A stretch of 64,000 bases of DNA from Caulobacter segnis (GTDB lineage: Bacteria > Pseudomonadota > Alphaproteobacteria > Caulobacterales > Caulobacteraceae), in contig NZ_CP096040.1 of the NCBI RefSeq assembly GCF_023935105.1, forward strand, positions 682,001 through 746,000. The letters are read 5' to 3'. The translations under genes were made by a program, and so were the position numbers. Shown here piece after piece: positions 1 through 6,439 of this stretch (positions within the stretch are counted from its first letter, which is position 1; each line of letters begins with the position of its first letter). The notes under the pieces were generated by a model. That model worked only from the letters and a program-made list of their open reading frames with translations. It searched no databases and had not been told where the DNA came from.

Positions 1-19
1 TCCGGGGGCGGACGACCGC

Positions 20-51
20 GAAGCGGTCAGGTGGGGGCAAGTGACCGCTTC
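20..51 (-). terminator. Inverted repeat at the ribF stop codon
   Basis: GAAGCGGTCA (20-29) and TGACCGCTTC (42-51) are perfect 10-base inverted repeats, and the second arm overlaps the ribF stop codon. On the minus strand the hairpin follows ribF, but no T-run follows it, so it is a weak terminator candidate or simply an mRNA 3' stem. Nothing else is recognisable in bases 1-49. Confidence 0.3.
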
Positions 52-1003
52 AAAACGCCGGCGCGACGATCGCTCGGGCGTCCTTTTCGTCCTGGCGGAT
101 CTGCTGGATCATCAGCTCCAGGCTGTCGAACTTCAGTTCCGGGCGCAGGAAGGCGATCAGGTCGGTCTCGATGATCTGGCCGTAGAGATCCTCGTCGAAG
201 TCGAACAGCCAGGTCTCCAGCCGGGTCTCGACGATGCCGGTGGTCGGGTTGTTGCCCAGGTTGGCCACGCCGGGCACCTCGCGGCCGTCGGGCAGGCGGG
301 TGCGGGTGGCGTAGACGCCCAGCTTGGGCACCACATAGTCCTCGACCTCGACATTGGCGGTCGGGAAGCCCAGCTGGCGGCCCAGCTGCTGGCCCCGGCG
401 CACCACGCCCTCGATGGCGAAGGGCCGGCCCAGGATGCGGGCCGCCTGGTCGGGCTGGCCGTCGCGCAGGGCGTCGCGGACGGCGGTGGACGAGAACTTT
501 TCGCCGTCTCCTTCCGTCGAGACCTCGGACACCGGCTCGGCCACCGAGACGGTGAAGCCGTATTCCTCGCCATAGGTCTTCATCAGCGCGGCGCTACCGG
601 TGCGGCCGCGGCCGAACGAGATGTCGAAGCCGACGGCCACGTGCTTTACGCCCAGGCCCTCGACCAGCACCTTCTCGACGAACTCGCGATCGCCGAAGCT
701 GGCCATCTCGAAGTCGAAGGGCAGCAGGTAGAAGAGATCGACGCCCAGCCCGCCCAGCGCGCGCGCCTGCTGGGCGTGGGTCATCAGCTTGAAGGCCGGT
801 TCGGTCGGGCGGAACAGGCGACGCGGGTGCGGGTCGAAGCTGACCACGCCCAACGGCGTCTTGGACGCCAGCGCGGCTTTCGCCGCCTGGGCGATCACCT
901 GCTGGTGCCCCCGGTGCACGCCATCGAAATTGCCCAGGGCCACGGACGCGCCGCGCTCCTCGGAGGGCAGGTCCTTCCAGGCGTGTACGGTCTTCAGCGT
1001 CAT
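50..1003 (-). CDS. ribF: Bifunctional riboflavin kinase / FAD synthetase
   Basis: Converts riboflavin to FMN and then FMN to FAD in the cytoplasm. The 317-residue length is typical of bacterial RibF. The N-terminal adenylyltransferase domain (about residues 15-180) carries the nucleotidyl-transferase signature GNFDGVHRGH near residue 24. The C-terminal riboflavin kinase domain (about 190-310) carries the GFPTANV motif and the NLGNNPTTG segment. The ATG overlaps the stop codon of the upstream MaoC-type gene (ATGA), so translation is probably coupled. The two genes and the HAD gene further upstream form a likely minus-strand transcription unit. The domain pattern is unambiguous. Confidence 0.95.
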   Translation of the reverse strand: MTLKTVHAWKDLPSEERGASVALGNFDGVHRGHQQVIAQAAKAALASKTPLGVVSFDPHPRRLFRPTEPAFKLMTHAQQARALGGLGVDLFYLLPFDFEMASFGDREFVEKVLVEGLGVKHVAVGFDISFGRGRTGSAALMKTYGEEYGFTVSVAEPVSEVSTEGDGEKFSSTAVRDALRDGQPDQAARILGRPFAIEGVVRRGQQLGRQLGFPTANVEVEDYVVPKLGVYATRTRLPDGREVPGVANLGNNPTTGIVETRLETWLFDFDEDLYGQIIETDLIAFLRPELKFDSLELMIQQIRQDEKDARAIVAPAF

Positions 1004-1437
1004 CAGGCGGCCTTGCGCGGAACCATGACCAGGGCTTCGCCGTCGACCACCGCCTTGCCGTTGACCTTGCAGACGGTGGCGAGGGTGACCTGGGCCTTGG
1101 CCTCGTTGATTTCGGTGATCGTGGCGGAGGCGGTGACCGTGTCGCCGATCTTGACCGGCCGGCGGAAGCGCAGCGCCTGCGACAGGTAGATCGCGCCCGG
1201 ACCGGGCAGGGCCGTGCCCAGCACCGCCGAGATATAGCCGGCCGACAGCATGCCGTGGGCGATGCGCTCGCCAAAGCTGGTGCCGGCGGCGTAGGCGGCG
1301 TCCAGGTGGACGGGATTGTTGTCGCCGGTCACCTCGGCGAAGGCCTGGATGTCGGCCTCGCCGACGGTGCGGACCAACTCGGCGGTCTGGCCGACGCTCA
1401 GTTCTTCGAGAAACTTACCTTGGATCTGGCCCTGCAT
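1003..1437 (-). CDS. MaoC-family (R)-specific enoyl-CoA hydratase
   Basis: Single hot-dog-fold hydratase of 144 residues, the usual size of PhaJ-type (R)-specific enoyl-CoA hydratases. The hydratase signature is clear: Asp39 and His44 in GDNNPVHLD, followed by FGERIAHGML, match the catalytic Asp/His pair of PhaJ. It probably hydrates short-chain enoyl-CoA such as crotonyl-CoA to (R)-3-hydroxyacyl-CoA. That would connect polyhydroxybutyrate or beta-oxidation intermediates to the ethylmalonyl-CoA genes elsewhere in the window. It is too short to be the two-domain mesaconyl-CoA hydratase of that pathway. It overlaps ribF by 4 bases. A motif resembling one in front of other acyl-CoA genes lies at 1459-1473. 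Confidence 0.88.
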   Translation of the reverse strand: MQGQIQGKFLEELSVGQTAELVRTVGEADIQAFAEVTGDNNPVHLDAAYAAGTSFGERIAHGMLSAGYISAVLGTALPGPGAIYLSQALRFRRPVKIGDTVTASATITEINEAKAQVTLATVCKVNGKAVVDGEALVMVPRKAA

Positions 1438-1458
1438 GACGCGTCCCCTGCGTTTTTA

Positions 1459-1473
1459 TTGTGCGTTGCACAC
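1459..1473 (-). promoter_or_regulatory. Candidate acyl-CoA regulon operator upstream of the maoC-type gene
   Basis: Reads TTGTGCGTTGCACAC on the plus strand. On the minus strand it contains GTGCAACGCACAA, which resembles TTGCGACGCACAA upstream of ccr/echA and TTGCATCGCAGCAA upstream of hbd and ecm. It lies about 22 bases upstream of the ATG. The role as an operator is inferred only from this recurrence. Confidence 0.4.
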
Positions 1474-1495
1474 AGTCTAGCGTCTCAAGCCGGCT

Positions 1496-2356
1496 TCACC
1501 AGACCAGATCGCCAATCGCGTGGGTCGCGCCCACCTGCTCGGCGTCCAGCAGGGCGTGAACGGCGTCGGGCTCGAGGTTCCCGTCGGGGCCGATGGCCTT
1601 CTCGCCGTGAATGCCCTTGGCGATGAACAGGCAGGCCAGCTTTTGGTCGTGGGCGCCCTTGACGTCGGTGATGACGCCGTCGCCCACGCAAAGCACCCGG
1701 TCGCGGTCGACGGGGCGGTCCAGCAGGCGGGCGGCCTCGGCCAGGGCCAGGTCGTAGATCGCGCCATAGGGCTTGCCGGCCATGACGACCCTGCCGCCCA
1801 GGCTCTCATAGAGGTCGGCCAGGGCCCCGGCGCAGAAGATCAGCTTGTCGCCGCGCTGCACCACGCGGTCGGGATTGGCGCAGATGAACAGCAGGCCCCG
1901 GTCGGCGGCGACCTTCAGGCGGTCGCGATAGTCCTCGGGGACCTCGGTCTCGTCCTCGTAGAGGCCGGTGCAGGAGATGAAGTCGGCGTCCTCGCAGCTG
2001 GCGCTCTCCAGGGCCATGCCTTCGTAGAGCACCTCGTCGCGGGCCGGGCCAATCTTCCAGACCTTGCCGGGCGCGCGGGCCCGCAGCAGCGACTGGGTGG
2101 CGTCGCCCGAGGTGACGAAGCCGCTCCAGGCCGAGCGCGGCACGCCCAGGCCGTCCAGCTGGGCCACGACGTCCGCCGACGGGCGCGGCGAGTTCGAGAT
2201 CAGCACCACCGGGCCCTTGCTCTGGCCCCACTTCGTCAGGGCGTGGCAGGCTTCGGGGAAGCTCGCCACACCGTTGTGGATCACGCCCCAGACGTCGCAC
2301 AGCACCACGTCGTAGCGGTCGGAAAGGGCGGACAGGCCGGCGGGAAAATCCATCAT
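1496..2356 (-). CDS. HAD-superfamily class IIA phosphatase (TIGR01459 type)
   Basis: Resembles the alphaproteobacterial HAD-IIA subfamily related to NagD and 4-nitrophenylphosphatases. Motif I is DVVLCDVWGVIHNG, with the nucleophile Asp in the DxW variant of DxD. Motif II is the Ser in LISNSPRP. The C-terminal CVGDGVITDVKGA segment holds the acidic motif III/IV region. It probably removes phosphate from a small sugar or nucleotide phosphate, but the substrate cannot be read. Two adjacent ATGs (2353 and 2356) fit the family start best; the frame stays open to 2401, with a less family-like leader. It is followed 58 bases later by the maoC-type gene on the same strand. Confidence 0.85.
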   Translation of the reverse strand: MMDFPAGLSALSDRYDVVLCDVWGVIHNGVASFPEACHALTKWGQSKGPVVLISNSPRPSADVVAQLDGLGVPRSAWSGFVTSGDATQSLLRARAPGKVWKIGPARDEVLYEGMALESASCEDADFISCTGLYEDETEVPEDYRDRLKVAADRGLLFICANPDRVVQRGDKLIFCAGALADLYESLGGRVVMAGKPYGAIYDLALAEAARLLDRPVDRDRVLCVGDGVITDVKGAHDQKLACLFIAKGIHGEKAIGPDGNLEPDAVHALLDAEQVGATHAIGDLVW

Positions 2357-2517
2357 GGCGTGGGCGGTAACGGTCCGGGGGCAGGGCGTCAATGTCGCCA
2401 CGCGCCATAGCTGTACCCGATCGGCCAGGATTCAAGACCTTCCCGGCGGCTTCAAGGTGAAGCTTTCGGAGATCGGCGTTCCGTGACTATCCTGTGGTTA
2501 ACGAGGGGGAGGGGCCG

Positions 2518-3084
2518 ATGACGATTCTCATTCTGGGTCTCTTGATGTTCCTGGGGATCCATTCGGTGCGGATCGTGGCCGCGCCGGTGCGCGATGCGCA
2601 GGTCGCCGCCAGTCCAAAGCGCTGGAAGGGCCTCTATTCGGTGATCTCGGCCGGCGGGCTGGGGCTGATCATCTGGGGCTGGATCCTGGCTCGGCCGACG
2701 GCGCCGCAGGTCTATGATCCGCCGGCCTGGGGGCGGCACGCGACCCTGGCGCTGGTCTGGATGGCCTTCGTGCTGATGCCGACCGCCAACGCCCCGACCG
2801 GGCGGATCAAGGCGACGGTGCGCCACCCGATGCTGCTGGGCGTGATCTTCTGGTCGTCCGGCCATCTGCTGGCCAATGGCGACCAGGCGTCGGCGGCGCT
2901 GTTCGGATCGTTCCTGGTCTGGGCGATCCTCGACCTGGCCTCGGCCCTGAGCCGCAAGGCCCCCGCGCCAGTGGCGACCAACCCCCGTTCGGACATCATC
3001 GCGGTGCTGGCCGGCACGGTGCTGTGGTGCGTGTTCGTGGTCTTCCTGCACCGTCTGCTGTTCGGCGTCTCGCCGCTGGGGTGA
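2518..3084 (+). CDS. NnrU family membrane protein
   Basis: Integral membrane protein of 188 residues with about five hydrophobic segments. The family signature is seen in the RHPMLLG segment and the WSSGHLLANGD stretch, typical of NnrU/MapEG-like proteins. NnrU homologues are linked to nitrite and nitric oxide metabolism in denitrifiers and to carotenoid isomerase-like proteins elsewhere, but no denitrification genes are nearby, so the local role is unknown. The ATG at 2518 was chosen over the in-frame start at 2494 because a purine-rich ribosome site (GAGGGGGAGG) sits just upstream. It converges on the oxygenase gene, with a shared hairpin between them. Confidence 0.85.
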   Translation: MTILILGLLMFLGIHSVRIVAAPVRDAQVAASPKRWKGLYSVISAGGLGLIIWGWILARPTAPQVYDPPAWGRHATLALVWMAFVLMPTANAPTGRIKATVRHPMLLGVIFWSSGHLLANGDQASAALFGSFLVWAILDLASALSRKAPAPVATNPRSDIIAVLAGTVLWCVFVVFLHRLLFGVSPLG

Positions 3085-3085
3085 C

Positions 3086-3115
3086 CTCTCCTCCCCGCAT
3101 CGCGGGGGAGGAGAG
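3086..3115. terminator. Bidirectional hairpin between nnrU and the oxygenase gene
   Basis: CTCTCCTCCCC, loop GCATCG, then GGGGGAGGAGAG forms a stem of about 12 bases in a 31-base convergent gap. No T-run follows. The same CTCCCC/GGGGAG stem appears inside other intergenic repeats of the window (33.7 and 42.2 kb), so it may be a dispersed repeat used as a terminator. Confidence 0.5.
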
Positions 3116-3802
3116 TCAGGTCGCGTCGTGGAAGATCACGCCCAGCGTCCTTCGCCGCCCCGACCGCACCTCGCTCACCCCGTGCCGCAGCATGCGCCGG
3201 TGGACGCCGCGAGTCCCCTCGGCCGGGCGTTCGCGGACGGCGAAGATCACGCCTTCGCCCTGGCGCAGGGGCACGACCTGAGGCGCCGACTGCTGGCGCG
3301 GGCGCTGCTCGACGATGACGAACTCGCCGCCCTCGAAGTCGCGGCCCGGTTCGTCCAGCAGGAACGCCGCCTGCAGCGGGAAGACGTGCTCGCCATAGAG
3401 ATCCTGGTGCAGGCAGTTGTAGTCGCCGGGGCCGTAGGTCAGCAGCAGCGGCGTCGGCCGCGCCTGTCCCGCTTCGCGGCAGCGGGCCAGCATGTCGTCC
3501 AGCGCCTCTGGGAAGCGCCGGTCCTCGCCCAGCCGCTCGGCCCAGGCATTGGCGATGGTCGACAGCGGTCCATAGAGCCCCTGCCGGAGCCGTTGCACGA
3601 CGTCCGGCAGGGGATAGCTGAAGTACTTGTACTCGCCGCGCCCGAAGCCGTGGCGGGCCATCACCACGCGGCTGCGGAAGCCCGCATCCAGGGGATAGAG
3701 ATCGGCGATCCCCTGGCAGGTCTCGGGTTTCAGCATCGGGCCGGTCAGGGCCCAGCCACGCATGTCGAGCTCGGCGGCGATGCGGGTCCAGTCTAGAGTC
3801 AC
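3116..3802 (-). CDS. 2OG-Fe(II) oxygenase, PF09859-like (AlkB-type DNA repair)
   Basis: Fe(II)/2-oxoglutarate-dependent dioxygenase of 228 residues, matching the family described as catalysing oxidative demethylation of damaged DNA. The double-stranded beta-helix core shows the HxD iron-binding pair in NCLHQDLYGE, a distal His in GVHRRMLRHGVSEV, and Arg residues near the C-terminus (SGRRRTLGVIFHD) that would bind 2-oxoglutarate. The start is GTG and overlaps the stop of the ada-like gene (GTGA), so the two are translationally coupled. The pairing strongly supports a role in alkylation repair, by direct oxidation next to methyl transfer. Confidence 0.85.
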   Translation of the reverse strand: MTLDWTRIAAELDMRGWALTGPMLKPETCQGIADLYPLDAGFRSRVVMARHGFGRGEYKYFSYPLPDVVQRLRQGLYGPLSTIANAWAERLGEDRRFPEALDDMLARCREAGQARPTPLLLTYGPGDYNCLHQDLYGEHVFPLQAAFLLDEPGRDFEGGEFVIVEQRPRQQSAPQVVPLRQGEGVIFAVRERPAEGTRGVHRRMLRHGVSEVRSGRRRTLGVIFHDAT

Positions 3803-4530
3803 GCCGCCTCGCGCGCCAATTCACGAGCCAGCAGCGCCCGCTTGCGCTCGACGCCCCAGCGGTAGCCCGACAGGCCGCCGTCGGCGCGGACCACGCGGTG
3901 GCAGGGCGTGATCACCGCCAGCGGATTGGCTCCGCAGGCCTGGGCCACGGCCCGGAACGCGCTGGGCCGGCCAATGGCGCGGGCGATGTCGCCATAGGAC
4001 GCGGTCTGGCCCGCCGGGATCTCGCGCAGGGCCGCCCAGACTGCCTTCTGGAGGTCCGTGCCCTGGGCGTCGATCGCCAGATCCAGGTGGTGGTCGGGAT
4101 GGTCGACCAGCGCGGCCACGGCCTTCAGGTCGCTCGCCAGGGCGTCGGCGTCGGGAACGATGCGGGCGTGCTTGAAGCGCTTCTCCAGGTCGGCCTTCAG
4201 CGCCTCGGCGTCGTCGCCCAGGGTGACCAGGCGCAGGCCGGCGTCGGAGCGGGCGACCAGGGCCAGGCCCAGGCTGGTCTCGCCGACCGCCCAGCGCAGG
4301 GTCTCGCGGTTGAGGTCGGGCTTGCAGCGCAGGCAGGCGCGCAGGCCATCGGCGCGGGCGTCTTCCCGGGTGGCGTAGAAGGCGACGTTCTTGCGCAGCG
4401 GGCGGCCGCCGCAGCTGGCGACGCAATAGACGCCGGTCGTGCGCACGCCGATGTAGAAGGCGCCTTCGGCGGCGCGGTCCTTGGCGCGCATGGCGTCCCA
4501 GCGCGCATCGTCGGTGAGGTAGGCGGTCAT
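3799..4530 (-). CDS. ada: Ada-type methylated-DNA-protein-cysteine methyltransferase lacking the AraC domain
   Basis: Removes methyl groups from DNA by irreversible transfer to its own cysteines. Residues 1-75 are the Ada zinc-binding domain with Cys36, Cys40, Cys66 and Cys69 in place; the first should be the methylphosphotriester acceptor. Residues 80-240 are an O6-alkylguanine transferase domain with the active-site PCHRV motif (Cys210), ASYGDIA and the helix-turn-helix Arg region. At 243 residues it lacks the AraC-type HTH region that links these domains in E. coli Ada (354 residues), so it cannot be assumed to activate transcription the same way. It is the first gene of a two-gene repair operon with the oxygenase. 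A hairpin in the leader covers its ribosome site. Confidence 0.9.
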   Translation of the reverse strand: MTAYLTDDARWDAMRAKDRAAEGAFYIGVRTTGVYCVASCGGRPLRKNVAFYATREDARADGLRACLRCKPDLNRETLRWAVGETSLGLALVARSDAGLRLVTLGDDAEALKADLEKRFKHARIVPDADALASDLKAVAALVDHPDHHLDLAIDAQGTDLQKAVWAALREIPAGQTASYGDIARAIGRPSAFRAVAQACGANPLAVITPCHRVVRADGGLSGYRWGVERKRALLARELAREAA

Positions 4531-4533
4531 GGG

Positions 4534-4559
4534 ATGGTCTCCTTTCGTGGGGAGACCAT
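4534..4559 (-). promoter_or_regulatory. Leader hairpin that pairs the ada ribosome-binding site
   Basis: ATGGTCTCC (4534-4542) and GGAGACCAT (4551-4559) form a perfect 9-base-pair stem with an 8-base loop immediately upstream of the ada ATG. On the mRNA the AAAGGAG ribosome site lies in the loop-proximal part of the 3' arm, so folding would occlude initiation. As DNA it is also a dyad that could bind a repressor. Either role is inference. Confidence 0.45.
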
Positions 4560-4629
4560 GCGCCGGACAGCGCGTCGGATCATTCCGATGCTTGCGGCCG
4601 CGCGCCCAAACCTGTCAGCAGCGTGGGGC

Positions 4630-5898
4630 CTACCAGCCCGACGCGCGGCGGCGCAGGGTCCCGCGCATGAATTCCTGCGGCGGCTCGGCCTCGGCCAGCA
4701 CCGCGTCGCGGATGGCGCGCGGCTCGCCGAACAGGTTGCCCTGGCCATAGCCGATGTCCAGGTCGAGGATGTCGACGATCTGCTTCTCGGACTCGACCTT
4801 CTCGACGATGACCTCGATGCCGTAGCGGCGGGTCAGGGCGGCGAAGTCGGCGGCGTTCAGGTCGGGCAGTGAGGCGATGACCAGCTTGCCGTCCTGCTCT
4901 TCCAGTTGGTCCAGCATCATCTGGGCGCCGACCTTGATGTAGCGGACATCGGCGCGGGCCAGGTCCTGGAAGTCGAGGTCCAGGTCGTTGACCTTGTCCA
5001 GGCTGAAGCTGAAGCCCAGGCTGGCCAGGCGGCTCATGTGGCGGGCCTCGACCGCGCCCCGGCGATCGAAACTCGCCTGGCCCAGCTCGAAGATCACCGC
5101 GCCGGCCAGGTCCTTGTTGGCCTGCATGAATTCCAGGAACTGCGGGAAGAAGCTCTCGTCGCCCAGGCTGGCCAGCGAGATGTTGCAGAAGATGCCGACC
5201 TTGCGGTCCTGCTTGGCCAGGCGGCGGACGATCTGCACGCAGCGGAACAGCAGCAGGTTGTCGATGGTCGTCATCAGGCCTTCGGGCTCGGCCACGGCCA
5301 GATATTCGGCCGGCATCATCACCCGGCCGCTCTCGTCGCGCAGGCGCGAGAAGCTCTCGTAGAACGTGGTCCGGCGCTGGGGCAGGTTGACGATCGGCTG
5401 CAGGTAGAGGTCGACGCGGTTCTCGGCCAGGGCGTCCTGCACGATCTCCAGCATGTGGCTGGCGTGCGGCGCGCGCTCGCGTCCCAGCGCGGGCTGGCGC
5501 GCGGCGGCGACCTGGTGGCTGAGCTGGTGCTCCAGCCGCTCGCTCATGCCTTGGATCAGGTCCTCCAACTGGTGGACCTCGGTCGACAGCTCGTCCGAGC
5601 GGCGCTGGGAGTCGGCGGCGACGGTCTCGACCAGGTCGGTGACGCGGGCGTCCACCTTCTCGATCTGGTCCAGCAGGATGGCGTGCGCCTCGCGCACGGT
5701 GTCGATCTCGCCGCGCAGGCCGGCGGCGACGAACGCCTGGGCGACCAGGCCGTGGAAGGCGAAGCACAGGCCCAGCGCGCCGACGAAGGCCGAGACGCCG
5801 ACAGCCGGGGTCGCGCCCATCCTCCAGAGGAAGAGGGAGACGATCAAGGCCAGACAAAGATAGGCCCCCGTCAGGAGCGCCAGCATCAGCTTACGCAT
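4630..5898 (-). CDS. tipF: TipF-like flagellar positioning protein, membrane-anchored degenerate EAL domain
   Basis: Resembles Caulobacter TipF, the c-di-GMP receptor that works with TipN to place and assemble the polar flagellum. Reading from ATG 5898 there are two membrane helices (about residues 3-24 and 32-60), a coiled-coil region (about 65-130) and a C-terminal EAL-type domain (about 150-400). The EAL signature is degenerate: the Glu is kept in FYESFSRLRD but the motif reads ESF, and later catalytic acidic motifs are not canonical, so phosphodiesterase activity is unlikely. The frame is open to a TTG at 5988, which would make 452 residues and number that Glu 211, the residue I recall from the TipF literature. 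The ATG is preferred because it begins directly before the first membrane helix. Confidence 0.82.
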   Translation of the reverse strand: MRKLMLALLTGAYLCLALIVSLFLWRMGATPAVGVSAFVGALGLCFAFHGLVAQAFVAAGLRGEIDTVREAHAILLDQIEKVDARVTDLVETVAADSQRRSDELSTEVHQLEDLIQGMSERLEHQLSHQVAAARQPALGRERAPHASHMLEIVQDALAENRVDLYLQPIVNLPQRRTTFYESFSRLRDESGRVMMPAEYLAVAEPEGLMTTIDNLLLFRCVQIVRRLAKQDRKVGIFCNISLASLGDESFFPQFLEFMQANKDLAGAVIFELGQASFDRRGAVEARHMSRLASLGFSFSLDKVNDLDLDFQDLARADVRYIKVGAQMMLDQLEEQDGKLVIASLPDLNAADFAALTRRYGIEVIVEKVESEKQIVDILDLDIGYGQGNLFGEPRAIRDAVLAEAEPPQEFMRGTLRRRASGW

Positions 5899-5988
5899 AA
5901 TCAGCCCACACGAATCGTTACACGCAATCAGACCGATCCCGGCGCGCGAAGTCGAATCTATTAACGACCCTGCGCCATTCGGTCCCAA

Positions 5989-6111
5989 CAGCCCGAGCCG
6001 CCAAGCCGGCGGCGTATCCTTAAGGTCTCAGCATAACCCGAAACGCCACGATCGCTGAATCGACATCGGTCGCTTGGACTGATAATCGTTCGCAATCTAA
6101 TCGGAGCCATT
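5989..6111 (+). promoter_or_regulatory. tipF-feoA divergent intergenic region with a weak Fur-box-like site
   Basis: This gap separates tipF from feoAB and must hold the feo promoter. At 6081-6097 the sequence GATAATCGTTCGCAATC resembles a Fur or iron-regulator box (GAT...ATC symmetric ends) about 15 bases before the feoA ATG. The symmetry is imperfect and the call rests mostly on its place before feoA. Confidence 0.35.
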
Positions 6112-6435
6112 ATGTCCGAAGCGTTCGCGTTGTCGCCTGAACTCAACCCCGCCGGGATCGAAACCGCCGGCGTTCGCCCCCTGGCCAGCGCCGGGCGGGG
6201 CGAGCGCGGCGTGATCGTCCGGGTCACCGGCGTCTCCGGCGCGGCCGAGGCCGTCGCCGCCGAGGAGCTGGAGCGCCGCCTGCTGGAGATGGGCTTCGTC
6301 GAGGGCGCGAGCATCGAGGTGCTGCACGAGGGCCTGTTCGGCCGCGACCCGATCGCCGTGCGCGTCGACGACACCCGCGTCGCCCTCCGCCGCCGCGAGG
6401 CCGGCGCGGTTTCCGTGAAGTTCGACGGGCGCTAG
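6112..6435 (+). CDS. feoA: Ferrous iron transport protein A
   Basis: Small SH3-like cytoplasmic protein of 107 residues that supports FeoB. The C-terminal 75 residues hold the FeoA core: ERRLLEMGFVEGASIEVLHEGLFGRDPIAVRVDDTRVALRR shows the LxxMGF and GDPI..RV-type segments. The first 35 residues are a longer and less conserved N-terminus than in E. coli FeoA (75 residues). It lies 4 bases upstream of the feoB start, and the feoA stop (TAGGA) forms part of the feoB ribosome site, so the two are probably coupled. Control by Fur or anaerobic regulators is likely but only weakly visible. Confidence 0.9.
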   Translation: MSEAFALSPELNPAGIETAGVRPLASAGRGERGVIVRVTGVSGAAEAVAAEELERRLLEMGFVEGASIEVLHEGLFGRDPIAVRVDDTRVALRRREAGAVSVKFDGR

Positions 6436-6439
6436 GACC

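Noticed and set aside
1003..1437. MaoC-type gene as mesaconyl-CoA hydratase of the ethylmalonyl-CoA pathway
   Set aside because: Mesaconyl-CoA hydratase has two hot-dog domains and about 340 residues; this protein has 144.
5989..6111. Riboswitch before feoA
   Set aside because: Only about 120 bases with no conserved aptamer helices that I could draw; a protein-bound iron box is the simpler reading.
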